From: a bacterium
Lineage (GTDB): Bacteria > Planctomycetota > Planctomycetia > Isosphaerales > Isosphaeraceae
Length of the DNA stretch: 64,000 bases
Direction of reading: 5' to 3'
Assembly: GCA_016125085.1 (NCBI GenBank)
Contig: WGMM01000020.1
Coordinates: 1 to 64,000, forward strand
Shown here one piece after another: positions 32,241-43,000 of this stretch. Position numbers and translations under genes: made by a program. Each line of letters starts with the position of its first letter. The first letter of the stretch is position 1. A model generated the notes under the pieces. The model ran no database searches and had not been told where the DNA came from. It saw only the letters and a program-made list of their open reading frames with translations.

Positions 32241-35200
32241 ATGCGGGCTGAAGAGGATTCCGACGGCGTCTGGCTCGATCGATTGAGCCTTCGTTACGGC
32301 TTTCGCGACAAATCGACATTATTGCGGGATCTTCGGGATATCCGGCGGAGGATTCAGGACGCTGCGCTTGCCGAGCGGTTCCTCGACCTCGTCGCTCGAA
32401 GAATCGGCGAAACGAACGTACCGGTGCTCGCGCTGACGTCCCTCGATCGCCTGCTCGGATCTGTCCATGAACCTGACAGGATCGTTCAGGAATGGTACGA
32501 CGACCCGGACAGGTTCCTGGAACTTCTCAAACTTTTAGGGACGACTCCGTTCGTCGCCAAGCTTGTGATGGCGCATCATGAGCCCTATCGTACGATCGCG
32601 GTCGAAGAATTTCCGGACCGTGAATCTCTAGCTGCGCGAGTCTGGGAACAGCTCAGCCAACTGGATTCGGAAAAATCGGTCGCCACGGCTTTGCACAGGA
32701 TACGCGGGCTTTGGACATTGAGAATCGCCGCGGATGATCTTCTCAGGGAGCATGATGTTCAGACAATCACTTCACGCATCAGCGACCTGGCGGATGCCTG
32801 CCTCGATGGGGCTCTTCGCTGGGCCCTTGATCGCCGTGCCGCCAGGACGGGACGGCCTCTGAAGTCTTCTGGTGAGCCATGCCGTATCGCGGCGATGTCT
32901 CTGGGCAAACTGGGCGGGTGCGAGATCAACTACAGCTCCGACGTCGATCTGATCTTTCTCTATGACGATGAAGGTCGGACGGACCGCGGGCCGGCGGAAT
33001 CTGCCGTAGATCATTTCGGCCGAGTGATCGGTGACTTCCTGAAAATCATGGCGGGCGCCGGATGCTCGCCTGCCATTTTACGAGTCGACCTGCGGCTTCG
33101 CCCCGAGGGATCGCAGGGGCCGATCCTCATGACCCTCGACCAGACCTTGAATTATTACGATTCGGCCGGGAGGACATGGGAGAGACAGGCCCTGATCAAA
33201 TTGAGGCCATGTGCTGGCGATCTCGAACTGGGGGGATCGTTCGTGAAGCTGATCGAGCCGTTCGTCTACCGGCGCTATCTCAGCGCCGTGGAAATCGCCG
33301 AAATCCAGGCGATGAAGCGGCGGATCGAAAACCGGGCGAAGTCGGAGGGTGTGTCGCTGCGTGACGTGAAAACGGGATATGGCGGGATACGCGACGTCGA
33401 ATTCGTCGTCCAGTTCCTGCAGCTTCTCAACGGCTGCACGTTACCGACTGTGCGTGGGGCGAATACCATCCGGTCTCTCCATTCACTCAAATCGGCAGGC
33501 TGTCTTACTCCTGTAGAGCATGAGACCCTGCTTCGCAATTACGTTTTTCTGCGTAAAACCGAACACCGGCTTCAGCTCGAACAGGACCGTCAGACGCACC
33601 GGATTCCGGAACGACCGGATAGTCGCCGCATACTGGCTTTGCTCATGGGTTTCAGCCCCATGAACGCCTGGGAAAGCCCGGAAGGGCCGTTCGAACGCTT
33701 CCTTCTGCAATACGTGAAATCCACGGAAGAGAACAATGGCGTCTTGAATCGTCTACTTCACGATGCGTTCCGAACGGATGATTCGTCTCGGGCAGATCCG
33801 GTCTCCGACCTGATCCTCGACCCGGAAATGCCGACCGAAGTGCAGGACAGAATTCTCAATTCGTTCGGTTTGAGCGACAAACCGAGAGCGATCCGCCACC
33901 TGGAATTCATGGCTCGCGAAGAAAAACCGTATTTTTCGACCCCGAGGTGCCGACACTTTTTCGCTGCGATCGCTCCGAAGCTGCTGCAGAAAGTCTCGGC
34001 AACGCCGGACCCCGATGCAGCCTTGGCGCAGATCGATTCGATCTCCCGGGTTTTGCCTGTGAAGGCTTTGCTCTGGGAGTCGCTCAGTTCCAGAACCCAG
34101 GCCCTGGATGCCTTCGTGAGGGTCGCCAGTGAGAATCGGTTCGTCGCAGATTCGATTCTTTCCCGGCCGCGTTTGTGGGAGCACTGGTATCGGCATACCA
34201 CAGGCGAATTGATGGAAATGCCTGATCCGTCCGTAGACGCAGAGAAGGGAAAACAGCCGATAACATCGAATCGTCTGCTTGCGTTAAGAGAGAAGCGAGA
34301 CGATCTCTGGCTTGCCATCGCGGCTCGTCATCATCTTCCGCTTTCGGTCGATTCGGTTCGAGATATGGGCCGGGAGGTGAGCCTCGTCGCGGATCGAACG
34401 ATTCAGGAAATCGCCAGGACTTTGTGGAACGATCCCGCTCACACCGTGAATTCCAGGTTATCTCAATCTCCTGGCAAGTGGGCGATATTGGCTCTCGGTA
34501 AGGCCGGTGCACAATCGCTGGCGTTTCACAGTGATCTGGATCTCGTGTTCGTTCATGAAATTGACGTCGATTCTGTCTCCGCAAAGGAGAAAATCGCGGC
34601 AGAAAGATATTTCGAAGAGCTTGCGGGGCGATTCGTCCGGTCCTGCAGCGAGCGGGGCGCGGTCTTTCTTTATCGAGTCGATACACGTTTGCGCCCGTTC
34701 GGAGCCGCCGGTTCGCTCTCGGTTCCGGTGGAATCGCTCCGATCCTATTACCGGACCGGCGAAGCTCGAGTCTGGGAGCGACTTGCGCTGTTGCGTGCCA
34801 GACCCGTATTCGTGCAGGGCTTCGAAGTTGACTCGCTGCAGAAGGAACTGGTTCGACTGGCACTCGACGGCCGGCCGGATGAAGATCGAATCCGCAAAGA
34901 ACTTTCCGCGGTTCGATCACGATCGCTGCGCGCGATCGAGAGCTGTCCTGATGATTTGAAACGTTGCGATGGTGGATCCCAGGCGATCGAACTGTTTCTG
35001 CAGGCCCTGCAATTGAACCACACTCCCCTGGAGGAGACTGCCGTCATACGGGACGAATGGGACGCGATTCGCCAGATCGAATCACTTGGCTTATTGACAT
35101 CCGCCCAGGCGGAGTCGCTCACGGATGCATACAGCCTTTATCGCCAGATCGATTGGGCACTCAGGCTCTATCGAAACAGGTCTCCTGAATATCTGCGAAT

Positions 35201-35351
35201 CGAACCGAAAGAAATGCGATTCATTGAACGAATGATTCGAATGCAGGATGGTTCAGCTGCTCCGGACCAGCTGACGATCACGCTCGGGAGGCTCAAAGCC
35301 TCCGTTCAGGAAATTATTGGCGGATTTCTGGCAGACCGGTCTTCAGCTTGA
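32241..35351 (+). CDS. glnE: glutamine-synthetase adenylyltransferase/deadenylase
   Basis: This 1036-residue protein has the two nucleotidyltransferase domains of GlnE. The N-terminal one carries GKLGGCEINYSSDVDLIF (deadenylylation) and the C-terminal one GKAGAQSLAFHSDLDLVF (adenylylation), each with the paired catalytic Asp residues. Each is followed by a helical GlnD-PII-uridylyltransferase-like region (GIRDVEFVVQFLQLL in the first). GlnE adds or removes AMP on glutamine synthetase according to nitrogen status. Length is slightly over the usual 940-1000. ATG at 32241 with GGGGAAA upstream; a TTG at 32220 could extend it. No glnA or PII gene is adjacent. Confidence 0.95.
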   Translation: MRAEEDSDGVWLDRLSLRYGFRDKSTLLRDLRDIRRRIQDAALAERFLDLVARRIGETNVPVLALTSLDRLLGSVHEPDRIVQEWYDDPDRFLELLKLLGTTPFVAKLVMAHHEPYRTIAVEEFPDRESLAARVWEQLSQLDSEKSVATALHRIRGLWTLRIAADDLLREHDVQTITSRISDLADACLDGALRWALDRRAARTGRPLKSSGEPCRIAAMSLGKLGGCEINYSSDVDLIFLYDDEGRTDRGPAESAVDHFGRVIGDFLKIMAGAGCSPAILRVDLRLRPEGSQGPILMTLDQTLNYYDSAGRTWERQALIKLRPCAGDLELGGSFVKLIEPFVYRRYLSAVEIAEIQAMKRRIENRAKSEGVSLRDVKTGYGGIRDVEFVVQFLQLLNGCTLPTVRGANTIRSLHSLKSAGCLTPVEHETLLRNYVFLRKTEHRLQLEQDRQTHRIPERPDSRRILALLMGFSPMNAWESPEGPFERFLLQYVKSTEENNGVLNRLLHDAFRTDDSSRADPVSDLILDPEMPTEVQDRILNSFGLSDKPRAIRHLEFMAREEKPYFSTPRCRHFFAAIAPKLLQKVSATPDPDAALAQIDSISRVLPVKALLWESLSSRTQALDAFVRVASENRFVADSILSRPRLWEHWYRHTTGELMEMPDPSVDAEKGKQPITSNRLLALREKRDDLWLAIAARHHLPLSVDSVRDMGREVSLVADRTIQEIARTLWNDPAHTVNSRLSQSPGKWAILALGKAGAQSLAFHSDLDLVFVHEIDVDSVSAKEKIAAERYFEELAGRFVRSCSERGAVFLYRVDTRLRPFGAAGSLSVPVESLRSYYRTGEARVWERLALLRARPVFVQGFEVDSLQKELVRLALDGRPDEDRIRKELSAVRSRSLRAIESCPDDLKRCDGGSQAIELFLQALQLNHTPLEETAVIRDEWDAIRQIESLGLLTSAQAESLTDAYSLYRQIDWALRLYRNRSPEYLRIEPKEMRFIERMIRMQDGSAAPDQLTITLGRLKASVQEIIGGFLADRSSA

Positions 35352-35355
35352 TTTT

Positions 35356-35718
35356 TCATAATGTCGAAGCGTTCGCAATGAATGCCTCGACCGCGTTTTT
35401 GGCATCACGAAGCCCCAGGCCTGTTTCTTCACGATAGATCTTGATCGCTTCGATCTTGCGGGCTGGATCTCTTGCAGCTTCTTTGCATCTGTCGGAAAGT
35501 GGTGGCAGTGGCGACGTGTTCACTGATCGATTCGATATCGCATTCCCGTTCAGCGATGCGATGTTGCAGATCGCAAGAAACAGAATCACATAATCCAGCA
35601 CCATTTTCGAAGGTGTTTTCAGGATGATGATCAAAACCACAATCCATAACGATACGATCGATTGACGTAAGTTATCGTTCGATTTCGAATCTGATGCCGT
35701 CGGTATTTCAGTCGTCAT
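35356..35718 (-). CDS. membrane protein with ribosomal L7/L12-like C-terminal domain
   Basis: This 120-residue protein has a hydrophobic stretch (about 20-50) and then a C-terminal segment, RKIEAIKIYREETGLGLRDAKNAVEAF, that strongly resembles the C-terminal domain of ribosomal protein L7/L12 (KIxVIKxYRExTGLGLKEAKDxVE). Such stand-alone L12-like domains occur in bacterial proteins of unknown function. I chose the second of two close ATGs because GGAGA sits at correct distance from it. It is convergent with glnE, with only 4 bases between the stops. Confidence 0.72.
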   Translation of the reverse strand: MTTEIPTASDSKSNDNLRQSIVSLWIVVLIIILKTPSKMVLDYVILFLAICNIASLNGNAISNRSVNTSPLPPLSDRCKEAARDPARKIEAIKIYREETGLGLRDAKNAVEAFIANASTL

Positions 35719-35887
35719 CGGCATTCTCCGGTTCGTAAGGTTCTCCGTAATTGTGTTCGTCGGGAAGCCTGAGATATCGAAACGGAAACTTCACAGGTTT
35801 CGATCGAGTCACGTTCCGTGCGCCTGATGTCAATCGGGCGCACGTGAACGAGGCCTTCCGAGGGATCGATCGGTTTGACCGGATCGA

Positions 35888-36655
35888 TTACTTCTTCGAC
35901 TCATCTTCCGGAAAACCAGCGTCGATAAGTTCCGCGAATCCCGGTTTCAGGGCACGAACGTCGTAGCCCTTCTCTTTGAGCATCGTTGCTGCCCTCAGGG
36001 CGCGGCCGCCTGCCCCGCAATGGGTGTAAATCACTTTCGATTTATCCAGCTTGAGCTTGAGGAACGATTCCCCAGCCGATTTTTCCAGATCCGTGATCGG
36101 CGAGAAGACCGCTCCCTTGACGTGGCCGGCGTCCCATTCATCCTGACTGCGGACATCGAGCAGAACGGCCTTGCCCGAGTCGACAGCCGCCTTGACTGTC
36201 GCCAGGTCGTCTTTCGTATGCGTGGGTTTGTCGGCCGGCTTCTCTGTCGGGAAACCTGCCGCGGCCAGTTCCGCGAAGCCAGGTTTCAGAGCCCGGGCGT
36301 CGTATCCTTTCGCTGCGAACATCGTCGCGGCTTTGAGCGACCGGATCCCGACATGACAGTAGGTGTAGACGATCTTCGACTTGTCCAGCTTCAGCTTGTC
36401 GAAGCCGGCCCCGTTCGTCTTTTCCAGATCCAGCCATGGAAGGAACGTCGCTCCTTTGACGTGGCCGGCCTCCCATTCCTTCGGGCTCCGCACATCAAGA
36501 AGCACGGCCTTGCCGGACTCGACAGCCGCCTTCACCGTGGCGAGATCGTCCTTCGTGTGAGTGGGTGAGTTCTTTTCCTGGGCGAATGCCACCCCGGTCA
36601 TTCCGATCACCAGCGAAAGACTCGTGAGCGCTTGATTCCATACTGAAATTCGCAT
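35888..36655 (-). CDS. exported protein with two tandem rhodanese domains
   Basis: This 255-residue protein has a signal peptide (about 1-25, ending GVAFAQ). Two very similar rhodanese-like domains follow, each beginning THTKDDLATVKAAV, continuing GKAVLLDVRS and ending ALKPGFAEL. Each keeps the active-site Cys (YTYCHVGIRS and YTHCGAGGRA). The loops lack the exact sequence of thiosulfate sulfurtransferases, so the substrate is open. Domain similarity is high enough to indicate a fairly recent duplication. It is probably periplasmic, and sits 30 bases upstream of fmt on the same strand. Confidence 0.9.
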   Translation of the reverse strand: MRISVWNQALTSLSLVIGMTGVAFAQEKNSPTHTKDDLATVKAAVESGKAVLLDVRSPKEWEAGHVKGATFLPWLDLEKTNGAGFDKLKLDKSKIVYTYCHVGIRSLKAATMFAAKGYDARALKPGFAELAAAGFPTEKPADKPTHTKDDLATVKAAVDSGKAVLLDVRSQDEWDAGHVKGAVFSPITDLEKSAGESFLKLKLDKSKVIYTHCGAGGRALRAATMLKEKGYDVRALKPGFAELIDAGFPEDESKK

Positions 36656-36685
36656 CGTTCGAACTCCTTGGATCGATACAGGGAT

Positions 36686-37702
36686 TCAGGAAACAGGTTT
36701 GGTACTGAAGGAGTCGCCAGGGACTGCACGAGCTCCGCGAGCCCATTCGCAGGCGGGGAGTGGCTTGCGACCCTCGGTCTGGATCACCCTGGGTTCGATC
36801 GTGCCACCGTCGCCGCATGCGACGACCAGGCGGGTTTTGGAGGCTTCGACGATTTGACCCGGTTTCGCACCGCCAGGAGCAGGATCGGTGCTCAAACGCG
36901 AGTCGAGAATCAACACGTTCGAATTCTGCCGCCCGTCCTCAGGTTCGAAACAGGTGCGAGCCAGGGGCCAGGGATTCATGGCTCGGATAAAGCGGTCCAC
37001 GAAGAACGCGGGTGCGTTCCAGTCGATACCGGCTTCGGTCTTGGCCAATTTAGGGGCTCTGGTCGCCGCGGTGGCATCCTGTGATATCGGTTTCAGACTG
37101 CCGGAGAGGTAACCGTCAAGCGTTTCTGCAAGCAGCGGCGCACCGATCAAGGCGAGTCTCGCTTCCAGCGTCAGGGCCGAGTCGTCCGTCCCTATCTGTG
37201 TCGATTCCGACGCAAGCATTCCGCCGGCATCCACTTGCGGCGACATGGCGATCACCGTGACGCCGGTTTCGGTCTCTCCCTTTTCGATCGCCCGTGCGAC
37301 TGGAGCCGCACCGCGATATTTGGGCAGCAGCGAACCATGCAGATTGACACCGCCGAACGGTGCGACCGCCAGAATGAACGGCTTGAGAATCTGCCCATAA
37401 GCCACGGTCACCAGGATGTCCGGTCGAAGCGACTCAAGGGATGCACTGCCGGCTTCCGTATTGATCGACTCAGGCTGAAGAACGAGGATTCCGCGACTTT
37501 CCGCAGCGTTACGGATCCGGGTCGCGACGATCTCCTGCTTTCGTCCCCTGGGTTTGTCAGGCTGGGTGATCAGTGCGACGACATTTCGGCCCTGGTCGCA
37601 AAGGGTTTCGAAAGCCGGTACGGCGAAATCCTTCGTGCCGAGAAACACGATCCGGGCTGATTTCGGATCAGCCAGAGGTGTGGGCGAATGTGGCGAAGTC
37701 AC
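36686..37702 (-). CDS. fmt: methionyl-tRNA formyltransferase
   Basis: This 338-residue protein has the Fmt catalytic motifs: VNLHGSLLPKYRGAAPV with the Asn-His pair, and MSPQVDAGGML with the catalytic Asp. The C-terminal OB-like domain is present. It formylates initiator methionyl-tRNA. It overlaps def by 4 bases (ATGA), the usual partner arrangement, with def upstream on the minus strand. Confidence 0.95.
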   Translation of the reverse strand: MTSPHSPTPLADPKSARIVFLGTKDFAVPAFETLCDQGRNVVALITQPDKPRGRKQEIVATRIRNAAESRGILVLQPESINTEAGSASLESLRPDILVTVAYGQILKPFILAVAPFGGVNLHGSLLPKYRGAAPVARAIEKGETETGVTVIAMSPQVDAGGMLASESTQIGTDDSALTLEARLALIGAPLLAETLDGYLSGSLKPISQDATAATRAPKLAKTEAGIDWNAPAFFVDRFIRAMNPWPLARTCFEPEDGRQNSNVLILDSRLSTDPAPGGAKPGQIVEASKTRLVVACGDGGTIEPRVIQTEGRKPLPACEWARGARAVPGDSFSTKPVS

Positions 37703-38367
37703 GACAATTCCTGCCTCGATTCGGACGGACGTTCGACCGTTGCCGGCAGACGCGGTGGCAGGACCGGTTCCGGAACCCCCTGCCCTTTGCGGATTTCGTC
37801 GACGTAAGCCTGGAGCGATTCGGTCGCGGCAAGAAGACCGGAGGATTGCGCCGCGGCATAATCTTTTTCGAACTGGCGAAGTCTGCCGGCAATCTTGGCC
37901 CGGGTCAGCAGGCCAAGATAATCGATGAACAGCTTGCCGTCCAGGTGATCGATCTCATGCTGGATCGCCCGGGCCAGAAGCCCGTCGGCTTCCGTTTCGA
38001 CGAGATTTCCTTCGAGGTCATAGGACTTCGTGCGAATCCGCTTGGCCCTTTGCACGGGCGCATAAAGCCCGGGAAGGCTCAGACACCCTTCTTCGGCTTC
38101 GTCGGAAGAGTGGCGTTTGACGATCTCAGGGTTGATGAATACCTGTTCGTGCTCCGGCTGTTCCGGATCGGCCGTGAGGTTCAGGATGAAGAACCGGAAC
38201 GGCAGACCGACCTGATTGGCCGCCAGACCGATCCCGCGCGCGGCGTACATGAGTTCGAACATTCCTCGAACGGTCCGGCGCAGGTTTTCGTCCAGCAGTT
38301 CCACGGGGCGGCTGCGGGTTCTCAGAACGGGATGCGGGAAGTGAACGATATGCAGAGGTTCGGGCAA
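37699..38367 (-). CDS. def: peptide deformylase
   Basis: This 222-residue protein has the three deformylase motifs: GIGLAANQVG, EGCLSLPG and QHEIDHLDG, giving one Cys and two His metal ligands and the catalytic Glu. It removes the formyl group from nascent proteins. A C-terminal tail of about 40 residues rich in Pro and Arg extends beyond the core. Its stop overlaps the fmt start, so the two are translated together. Confidence 0.95.
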   Translation of the reverse strand: MPEPLHIVHFPHPVLRTRSRPVELLDENLRRTVRGMFELMYAARGIGLAANQVGLPFRFFILNLTADPEQPEHEQVFINPEIVKRHSSDEAEEGCLSLPGLYAPVQRAKRIRTKSYDLEGNLVETEADGLLARAIQHEIDHLDGKLFIDYLGLLTRAKIAGRLRQFEKDYAAAQSSGLLAATESLQAYVDEIRKGQGVPEPVLPPRLPATVERPSESRQELS

Positions 38368-38439
38368 GTTAGTACGAAGCTCCCGTGTGATTGAATACGC
38401 CGAAGTGGATGCGCGGTTTCGGACGAACTGAATTCGATG

Positions 38440-39744
38440 TCAGAGCCCCAGGAATTCGATCACCGAATTTCCCAGCGAGTCGGTCAGGAGGTCGTGGATT
38501 CGATTCTCGTGCAGATGATCGATCTCCACCGCCTGTACGAAACCTTGCGCCGTTCCGTAACGCACGGCTTGAAAGTTGGCGTAAAGCCATTCGACGTTCG
38601 GGGCGAGGCTTGCGAAACCGATCGTCTTGCCGATCGGCACGACTTGAAGCCTTTCGATGAATTCGCTGGCGATCAGAGAAGTGACGAACGTGGAGTCGGA
38701 AAAGCCGGCCAGAGCGATGTTCGGATGGGACGCCGCCAGATGATGCACGTGACGAGCGAAATCACGTGCATAATCCGCCAGTACGAGATTCGCACCGCGG
38801 AATGATTTCGCCAGACGGCTGATCGTCGCCGGACAGCCATAGGGTTGATGTGGAGACCGCCCCAGCCCCTGCATGACGATCGTGCGGCGATGTTCATGTG
38901 CCCATGCGAAAATCGCTGCACCGACGGCACTGCCGATCTGGTCGGTTTCGTCATCCGTCAACGGTACGCCGCCGCTTTCCCGGGCAAGAAGCGAATCGAT
39001 CGCGCCGGAGTCGGCTGGTTCCAGACGGATTCTCGTCGAAATTCGGGCATTGATGAATCTGACCTGACCGGTGACCGTCCGGTCCAGAAAGTCCCCGACG
39101 CCACGATTCAGAGCAGCGAGGGAAGCCGGGCGCGAGCCGATCGTCGTCTCGAGAATGCTCGTGTAAGCCGGCTTCGTCACATGCCGTTCGGCATTCTTCG
39201 ACGGGTGATCCACGCTGAGCAGTCTTGTGGCGTCCCAGAAGTAATTCACCTGAACCCCGAGATTGTCTTCGGCCGTTGCAGGATTGACGCCAGTCGACCT
39301 GTTTCCGAGATCGCACGCAATTCGTTCGATCCGGCAACGCTCGTGCAGAATCTGTTGGGCCCACTGCGGTTCGAGCGACGATGCCGCAACGCGGGCATCG
39401 AGCGAATCCACGTCCGATTCGAGAATTTCGGGAGTCGTATAATCGTAAAGATCATTGATGATCCGCATGAATCTCCAATAAGCACCTGTATTCCGAATTT
39501 TCCGTAAATAGGGCAGTCGCTGTTTTACGAGACTTACCGATCGCTCAGGAGTCGCCTGAGTGAGAATACCTTCCGGCGCTCCGGCGCCACGCAGCTCACG
39601 AATGATTCCCGGATAATCCGTCAACTCTCCGAGACAGCGAACGCCGGGCGCATCCGGAGAGATTCGGCACATGCCGTCAGAAACGCGGGTTTCGTCAATA
39701 CGACGTGCGATGCGTTCGATCAGAAGCGGCGGATCAGTGAACAT
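38440..39744 (-). CDS. amidohydrolase/uronate-isomerase-like protein lacking the HxH motif
   Basis: This 434-residue protein starts MFTDPPLLIERIARRIDETR. Its general layout recalls uronate-isomerase-like amidohydrolases of planctomycetes: an N-terminal 'RIDETR' strand, helices with LTDYPGIIRELRGAGAP, and late strands such as IVMQGLGRSPHQPYG, ANLVLADYARDFARHVH and ALAGFSDSTFV. The first-strand metal motif HxH is replaced (DGMCRIS), so a normal metal centre is unlikely. I rejected a TTG start 42 codons upstream in favour of this ATG. The function is unknown and the assignment moderate. Confidence 0.7.
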   Translation of the reverse strand: MFTDPPLLIERIARRIDETRVSDGMCRISPDAPGVRCLGELTDYPGIIRELRGAGAPEGILTQATPERSVSLVKQRLPYLRKIRNTGAYWRFMRIINDLYDYTTPEILESDVDSLDARVAASSLEPQWAQQILHERCRIERIACDLGNRSTGVNPATAEDNLGVQVNYFWDATRLLSVDHPSKNAERHVTKPAYTSILETTIGSRPASLAALNRGVGDFLDRTVTGQVRFINARISTRIRLEPADSGAIDSLLARESGGVPLTDDETDQIGSAVGAAIFAWAHEHRRTIVMQGLGRSPHQPYGCPATISRLAKSFRGANLVLADYARDFARHVHHLAASHPNIALAGFSDSTFVTSLIASEFIERLQVVPIGKTIGFASLAPNVEWLYANFQAVRYGTAQGFVQAVEIDHLHENRIHDLLTDSLGNSVIEFLGL

Positions 39745-40029
39745 GAATTCTGAGCTTTCGAGATTCCGGGCGTGGTCGAATCGGAGAGCTCGCAGACACA
39801 CCGATGCGATGGCATGTGCGATTGCTCCACTTGAAAGGTCATTATAAGTTCGCCAGGATCGGGAATCCAATACGATAAGGGCCTGCCTGGTTCGTATTCC
39901 TCAGCAGAACATGACTTTCGAGATCCTCAGCCAATTGGACAATGGGCTCATGGCACTTGTTCGTTCGTGCCTCGGACACAAATTTCAGGAACGAAGCTCA
40001 ACCGGCGCGAACCATTGGTGACATATCGG

Positions 40030-43000
40030 TCATCGATCAGCTCTAAGTGGGCGAGTCCAGGTGAAAATCCATACGGCCATGGTCATCACAGTCGCTATCA
40101 TGCCTCTTCGTATGTCGTCATCGTGACTCTCGGATTTCGAATCGAGGGTGCTTGCGTTCCGAACGAACGTGCTTAACGAAGCCGGATCGAACTCATAAAA
40201 ATTCCAATGAGATGGTGACACAAGAATCCGGTCGTCAATGTAGTCCGTCGCGAATCGAATCGATCGATCCGGGATCGGTCGATCGAGGTTCGAATTGCCG
40301 AGTTTCGAATCGGTTGTCGTCAATCGATTCGAACTCGAAATTGCGAAACCTGCGGATTGAAAGTGCTTTATCCGTTCGGTTTCGATCGATTCCATCATAT
40401 GGGACGAATTCGCAACGAACGGACTCTGGCCGCTTTTCAACCATTCTGCTGCCGATGACTTCTTCCCTGGCGGACTCATTCGTGAATGACCACCGCCCCG
40501 TAGGGCAAAGAAGATTGAGTTCGAATGGTGTGGCAAGGGGGTTCCCTGGATCGATGCGAAGAAGATCGGGAGTCGATCGATCCGAAAACGCCCTGAAAGA
40601 AGGATTTCGTGCACTTTATCGAAGCGATCTCGATCCGTGATTACGAATCTTCCGTCCTTTCGGTCGAGCGAAATAGGCCAACCCTTCGAATTCGTAGCCG
40701 ATAACCGGCCGAGTTCGTCAGAAAACGGGATGCCCTGAGAGCGCATGCGGACCGAATCGACTGTGCCATACCAGAGAACTTCACCGTCATCGGTAATTTC
40801 GAATGCCAGATTTCGAATCAAGGTCGATTCGACTGCTCCGTTCGTATCGCTTGCCTGATTCGATTGCTCACCCTGATTCGCGAAAATCAGGCTCAGTGAA
40901 GCGTCCGGCGCACGAAACCGCCAATTCCGCAGAGTACCGTTCGCAATCGGACCTGGATTCGTCGATGGTGATTCCACAAGTCCACGCGATTCGATCTCGA
41001 AAGGTAAGTTCTGTCCGTTCGATGAGGTCCTCAGCGTAACCGACTTATCCACTTTGCCATGACCGAGCGGAGTGACGTTCGGCAAATCGAACCGATTCGC
41101 CGCATGAGAGTCATTGCCGTTTCGGAGCTTGATCGTCGAACGGCCGAACGTGGGAGATGTCGCAAGTAAACGGAACCGGGTCTTGCCCGAGTCATTGGTT
41201 CGTTCAATTTTCCAGAACTTCGGATTGTCGGTTTCGACGATCGGATCGATTTCGACGCCATGATTGATTTCGAACATGATGATCGAAAGAGGGCCATCCT
41301 GCGGTTCGTATTGAATGCGGCAATTCCACTTGGGCACATCGCGAACGACATCCACTTCCTGCTCAACCAGCACATGACTGAAAACGCCTGGTATTTGCCA
41401 GCTGATTGACGGCGGAACTTCGGATCCCCGAAACTGATAAAGCCAGCGACGCAAGTCCGCAGGTGTATCTGGCGTTCGGATTTCGCCCCGATTTTCGAAA
41501 AGGGAATTATCCGATTTCATCGGACTCATTCTGAAGGACGAATCCGGGTCGATTCGTCGATCGACGATCAATTTCCCGGCAGCAAGTGGATCGGAATCGA
41601 ATCTTGGCCATGGAAGAACGGCTCGTGATTCCGCGATTGACGAATCGACCGTTTGGGGTGGGGAGATTTTCGTTCGAGTTCTGATTTCGAATCGGGAAAT
41701 ACCATCCCGGCCGCCATGAAATATGATTCGACGCGCATTTTTATCGTCGTTCACAGGAATGTCGTCGATAAGGTCGTCTCCTGAAACTTCGGTAACGATC
41801 GTGTCATTCGGAAACGACACCACGGTGTCACGAACGATCGACGATTCATCAGGACTCGTGGCCTGTACAGAGAACACCCCTTGAACTTCTTCGTCTTCCA
41901 AGGTCAAGATTGATTCGATCTTCGGTTCGAATCGAGAATCAGTCTTTTCGAATCGCAAGCGTGCGGATTTCCAATCGGAAACTTCGAAAGACCTGCGAAT
42001 CATGGCCTCGGCTTCGGATGCTGCGGACTCGATCTCGAAAGGATCTTCATCGAATCTCTTCGATTCGGAAAGTACCGACCAATCTCCGAAGACACCAGAA
42101 CCTGTCGCAAGGCGAATGATCGAACTCCGGGCTCTCGAGTTCGGTGTCATTGTGAGTATTTCTCCGAGCGAAATCTCCGTTTCGCTGGCGGGCATCCAGA
42201 AGCGTACCCGAACTGAGTTCTGACGAGGCGAAATTCGAATCCTTCTCGAACCTTCTGCGGAATTCGGCAGAATCGAAACTTCGCACTCCGAGGCATCCAG
42301 AAAACGAGCCGATTTCGCGAAAGTCAAAGTACGCGGCTCTCGTGATTCGTCGTTCAGTCGCGCAAGAACGACAAACCCTGTAGAATTCCGGACAATCGTG
42401 AACCAGGAACGATTTTTTTCGGATGAGTCGTGCGATTCTTTCCTGGAACCGAAATCGATAGACAATTCGTCGGCCAGATCGAACCGGATTTCAGAGCCTG
42501 GCTCGACGGTCGCAGACCGATCGCCTATTCGGGCTCGAGCCATCAAACCGGGTGGGCTCTTGGCCGAACTCGTATTTCTGAGAGTCGCCCCGATCGCCGG
42601 AAACATCGATAGTTTCAATGCGGAATCCGGACGAGGCACGAGGAAGGTTTTGGTGATCGTGATTTCGCCGGCGGGCATGCGATCGAATCGCAACTCGACT
42701 TTTCCAGCCATCCGATCGACACGAACCGGAACTTCTGTCCCTTCGAGCGAAGCCCTCACTTGCAGAGCGTCGTCGGTTGCCAGAGGAACGATGATCGTCT
42801 TGTTCGCCGGCGAATCGATCTCACTTCCGCTGGATTCGACGCGGTATTTGGAGACGATCCTGAATGAGTCGTCTTCGATCGGTTCGATGGAATGAGTCGC
42901 CTGACTCGAAAATAGTGATGTCGTGACCGGCTGGCTTTCGAATTGTTCGACCAGATCTCTCAAAAACTTAAGATCATGGCGATCGAGTACCGCTCGTTTC

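Noticed and set aside
39745-39870. N-terminal extension of the amidohydrolase-like protein from a TTG codon
   Set aside because: The extra 42 residues are not coding-like and the start codon is TTG; the ATG at 39744 gives a plausible N-terminus.
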